DNA of 64,000 nt from Nymphaea colorata. Lineage: Eukaryota > Streptophyta > Magnoliopsida > Nymphaeales > Nymphaeaceae. Positions 61,541 through 64,000 of the stretch are shown here, piece by piece. The translations under genes were made by a program, and so were the position numbers. Under the pieces are notes generated by a model, which did not search any database, was not told the DNA's origin, and saw only the letters and a list, made by a program, of their open reading frames with translations. Where the stretch lies: positions 2,349,544 through 2,413,543 of the forward strand of contig NC_045151.1 in assembly GCF_008831285.2 (NCBI RefSeq). Direction: 5' to 3'. Numbering within the stretch: the stretch's first letter is position 1; every line of letters starts with the position of its first letter.

Positions 61541-62570
61541 TCGCCATCCTCTAAAAAGGGTTCAACATTTGGGTAGCCAGTCGTTGAGATGAGGCATTGC
61601 CCATGAATGGAGGAGGAGCCAAGGTAGGCCCACATGGACCTCACACCACCTCACAATTTTTTTTTTAATTTACATATAAATTTTAAAAAATTTCACTTGT
61701 TTTATATAAAAGTTTTGAAGAATGATATTTTGGTGCTAATCAAAATTTAAAAACTTTAATTTGTCCTGCCTCATTGAAAAGTTTTGGCTCGGCCCCTACC
61801 AGTGATGTCCCAAAAAATCATAGCACTCATGGTGTGCTGATGGTGATGTCAGCTAACAGCTCATGGGCTTTGCAAAAAAAAAAAAATGGTTCATTGTAAT
61901 TAGGAAAATTAACAAATAAAGAAAGAAGATGGAATTGCCTTATCGTTGAGGATTTCAATCCACCAAATCAGGCATCCACATCCTCAGAATGCAAGGCAAT
62001 AACGAATTGTGGCGACGAATATAAGAAGGATGAATATAGAGAAGGATGCCGAGTGAGTGAAGGTCTTCCCATAGAAAATTTTTTTGTGTTGTATACCAGC
62101 GGCAGTAGTGGTGGTAGCGTCGGCAACTTCCGGCAGCAGTTGTGGACCTCCATAGCAGCAATTTTTCCCTTATCTTTCAGTCTCTCTCTTGAATAACAAA
62201 ATCTAGACAACTTAAAAACCTTATAAATGCCCCAACATCCTTTTGCTTAAGCCCATTGACCATCTTTTTTTCTTCATTCCTCTATAACTTTTTCAAAATT
62301 TTATAAGAAAAATATATGCCGCCTCTGAGCACACCTCACCCAATGCACAGTGCACTTCAGAGTGGGTGCGGTGCGCCTCACCCCTTAGCATGGAGGTGTT
62401 GTCTTGTAAAAATCCTTCACGCTTCAATTTGAGAAATGTACTCCTTTTACAACAGTATTTCAACCACCGTTGGAAAGATTTCTGAGCCTCGAAGGTCCGT
62501 GTCGCTCTTTATGCCGTTGTGCAGTGCACGAGCCGTGCAGCCCAGCACCTGACCCAAGAGCTCGCCCAAC
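61541..62570. repeat. Dispersed repeat, longer copy of 41241-41690
   Basis: See 41241-41690. The extra 430 bp (about 62080-62520) includes CGGCAACTTCCGGCAGCAGT and GTGCGGTGCGCCTCACC words. On the minus strand both copies read EDL(H/Y)SLG(I/V)LLYIHP and RMWMPDLVD in one frame, which may be a degraded coding piece of an unknown element. Confidence 0.65.
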
Positions 62571-62571
62571 T

Positions 62572-62921
62572 CTTTTAGCTTCCCGCAAAAATTAAACTCT
62601 CCTTAAGTAGGAAATGCCTAGCAAGGTAAATGACCATGACCTACCTCTTTTGTTTCTTGCATGACTGTGAGAGATTTCCTTTGTTGGAAAGAAAAAGCCC
62701 TCATGGTTGTAGCATGGCCCGTGACGGGTAACACGTCACTGGTTCGAATGGTATGAGTGCCATGCCACAACCATGAGAGCTTTTACTTTCCATGAAATGA
62801 AGTCATTCACAGTTGGGTAAGAAACTAAAGAATTAGGTCGTGGTCATGCCCATCATAGCTGACCTGCCTCGCTAGGCATTTCCTACTTAAGGAGAGTTTA
62901 GTTTTTGAGGGAAGCCAAAAG
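62572..62921. repeat. 350-bp hairpin MITE
   Basis: Left arm 62572 to about 62745, right arm about 62765-62921. CTTTTAGCTTCCCGCAAAAA pairs with the complement of the right end, and TCCTTAAGTAGGAAATGCCT pairs exactly with AGGCATTTCCTACTTAAGGA; pairing with mismatches and gaps runs nearly to the centre (CCCTCATGGTTGTAGCATGG). Short loop. Typical of foldback MITEs. Confidence 0.8.
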
Positions 62922-62937
62922 ATATGTAAGTTCCAAG

Positions 62938-62993
<56 letters not shown>
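62938..62993. repeat. (TA)n microsatellite
   Basis: TA tract with one TATAC interruption near 62950. Confidence 0.95.
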
Positions 62994-62994
<1 letters not shown>

Positions 62995-63101
62995 CAAAGT
63001 GTGAACTGTGAACATGCATGGTGTATGACACTGTAAATACTATCATATAGTATCCAGTGTTATAGAACATGTGAACTGTAGGAATTAAACTACATTCATG
63101 G

Positions 63102-63886
63102 AAAAAAATATGTTATACAACTAGCTGAGCCAACTCGTGCTCCACCCGAACTAGATTTACAATAGAACTAGATTGAATTTGTTATACAACTAGCCAAGCC
63201 AATTCGTGCTCCACCCGAACTCACTGAAAAAATTCGGCTCGTGCTCGACTAGTTTATAAACTAGCCGAGTTGAAGCTTATAAATACACTTGAAATAATAA
63301 ACGAGTCGAGTTCGAATTTCAGGAACTCGACTTGACTCGCACCGATACTTTGATAAAAACAATTTTTTTTTAAGTCACACGAATTGACACTTACACTAGT
63401 TCAACACTTGCACAAGCACGAGCTAATGCTTACCCGAATTAAACAAATTAAAGCTTACACGAGTTAACAGTAAAAAAGTTAACATCTAAACAATTCAAAT
63501 GAGTTAAAGAAGTCGAGTTCAAACTCAATCTTGTGTAGTCTAGTCGAGTTTGAGCTTGCTATAAAGAGCTCGACTCAAGCTCGAGCTCGAGTTCTCGGCT
63601 GGTGTGGAGCCCTGAGCGTGAGTCGCCCCATTTTTCTTTGCCCCCACCCTCGTCTGGTATCGGCCGTAGATGCGGACTGATATGTATCTGATTAAAGCAT
63701 GTTTTCAGGTGACCTTTCGGCTACACGTCAATTTGTATATTGCCTCCTTTTTCTTACAACAGGAAGAAATTGATACCATGAAAACTTTGGCCACCAACCA
63801 ACTCTGTCCTCTCCACTGCACCAATTAACATGTTTAAAAAAATGTACGCTTACAATTTATTTAAAAAAATATGTTATACAACTAGC
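63102..63886. repeat. CTCGAG-rich repeat (copy 3) between direct repeats
   Basis: AAAAATATGTTATACAACTAGC occurs at about 63104 and again at about 63865, flanking the block. TTATACAACTAGC followed by TCGTGCTCCACCCGAACT is also tandemly repeated at about 63113 and 63181 (unit about 68 bp). 63230-63600 is the CTCGAG/GAGTTCGA mosaic seen at 1335 and 60533, ending CTCGGCTGGTGTGGAGCCC. Confidence 0.6.
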
Positions 63887-64000
63887 GGAACAGGGTAAGA
63901 CTGTATTTGTTCTCTTCCTTGGGTCCCATGTGAAGCTTTGGTTTTGGACGCCAGAGCAATGTAGTGGAAGCAAAATGCTGTTCATAAATCAGAAATTGTA
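63887..64000. other. Window end, no gene seen
   Basis: Short stretch without recognisable features. Confidence 0.4.

Overview
The window is plant nuclear DNA, almost certainly from a flowering plant. It has AT-rich spacer, many (TA)n tracts, and Ty1/Copia and Ty3/Gypsy LTR retrotransposons primed by plant initiator-tRNA-Met-type sites. It also has an endogenous Caulimoviridae-like pararetrovirus and broken, intron-containing pieces of two plant genes: a PHO1-type SPX-EXS phosphate exporter and an RGLG-type copine-domain ubiquitin ligase. I see no intact host gene. The species cannot be named from the sequence.

Layout. 0-6 kb: spacer, a GC-rich MITE, an RGLG fragment and a 1.75-kb tandem duplication that copies part of it. 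6-8.4 kb: a 258-bp back-to-back palindrome, then a 1.3-kb foldback element. 8.4-14.3 kb: a truncated Ale-like Copia element (minus strand) split by a younger complete-ended Copia element, 8897-14192 (TSD TTTTA). 15.0-15.4 kb: two PHO1 EXS exons. 16.3-21.3 kb: a rearranged pararetrovirus cluster with one inverted and two direct blocks. 23.6-25.2 kb: a 5'-end fragment of the same Copia family as 8897-14192. 27.0-33.7 kb: a PHO1-like pseudogene whose second exon is split by a Copia element (27335-32261) and whose last exon is tandemly duplicated. 35.2-40.3 kb: a young chromodomain Gypsy element (35185-40345, TSD AATGA). 41-45.5 kb: dispersed repeats and a 1.8-kb foldback. 45.5-55.9 kb: an Ale-like Copia element (45548-55896) carrying a second, younger Copia element (50200-55212) nested in its leader. 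57.1-59.5 kb: a PIF/Harbinger-like element with TAA target duplications. 60-64 kb: MITE-like repeats and a hairpin.

How it fits together. This is a nested transposon graveyard grown through a region that once held PHO1- and RGLG-family genes. All retroelements with recognisable polarity read on the minus strand, while the gene fragments and most of the viral block read on the plus strand. By-eye LTR similarity gives an age order that agrees with the nesting: the element in the Ale-like fragment and the Gypsy element are youngest (about 98% LTR identity), the nested Copia at 50-55 kb is a little older (about 96-97%), the Copia in PHO1 is older (about 92%), and the Ale-like host element is oldest. 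Every pol set carries lesions, so mobility here, if any, would depend on enzymes supplied in trans.
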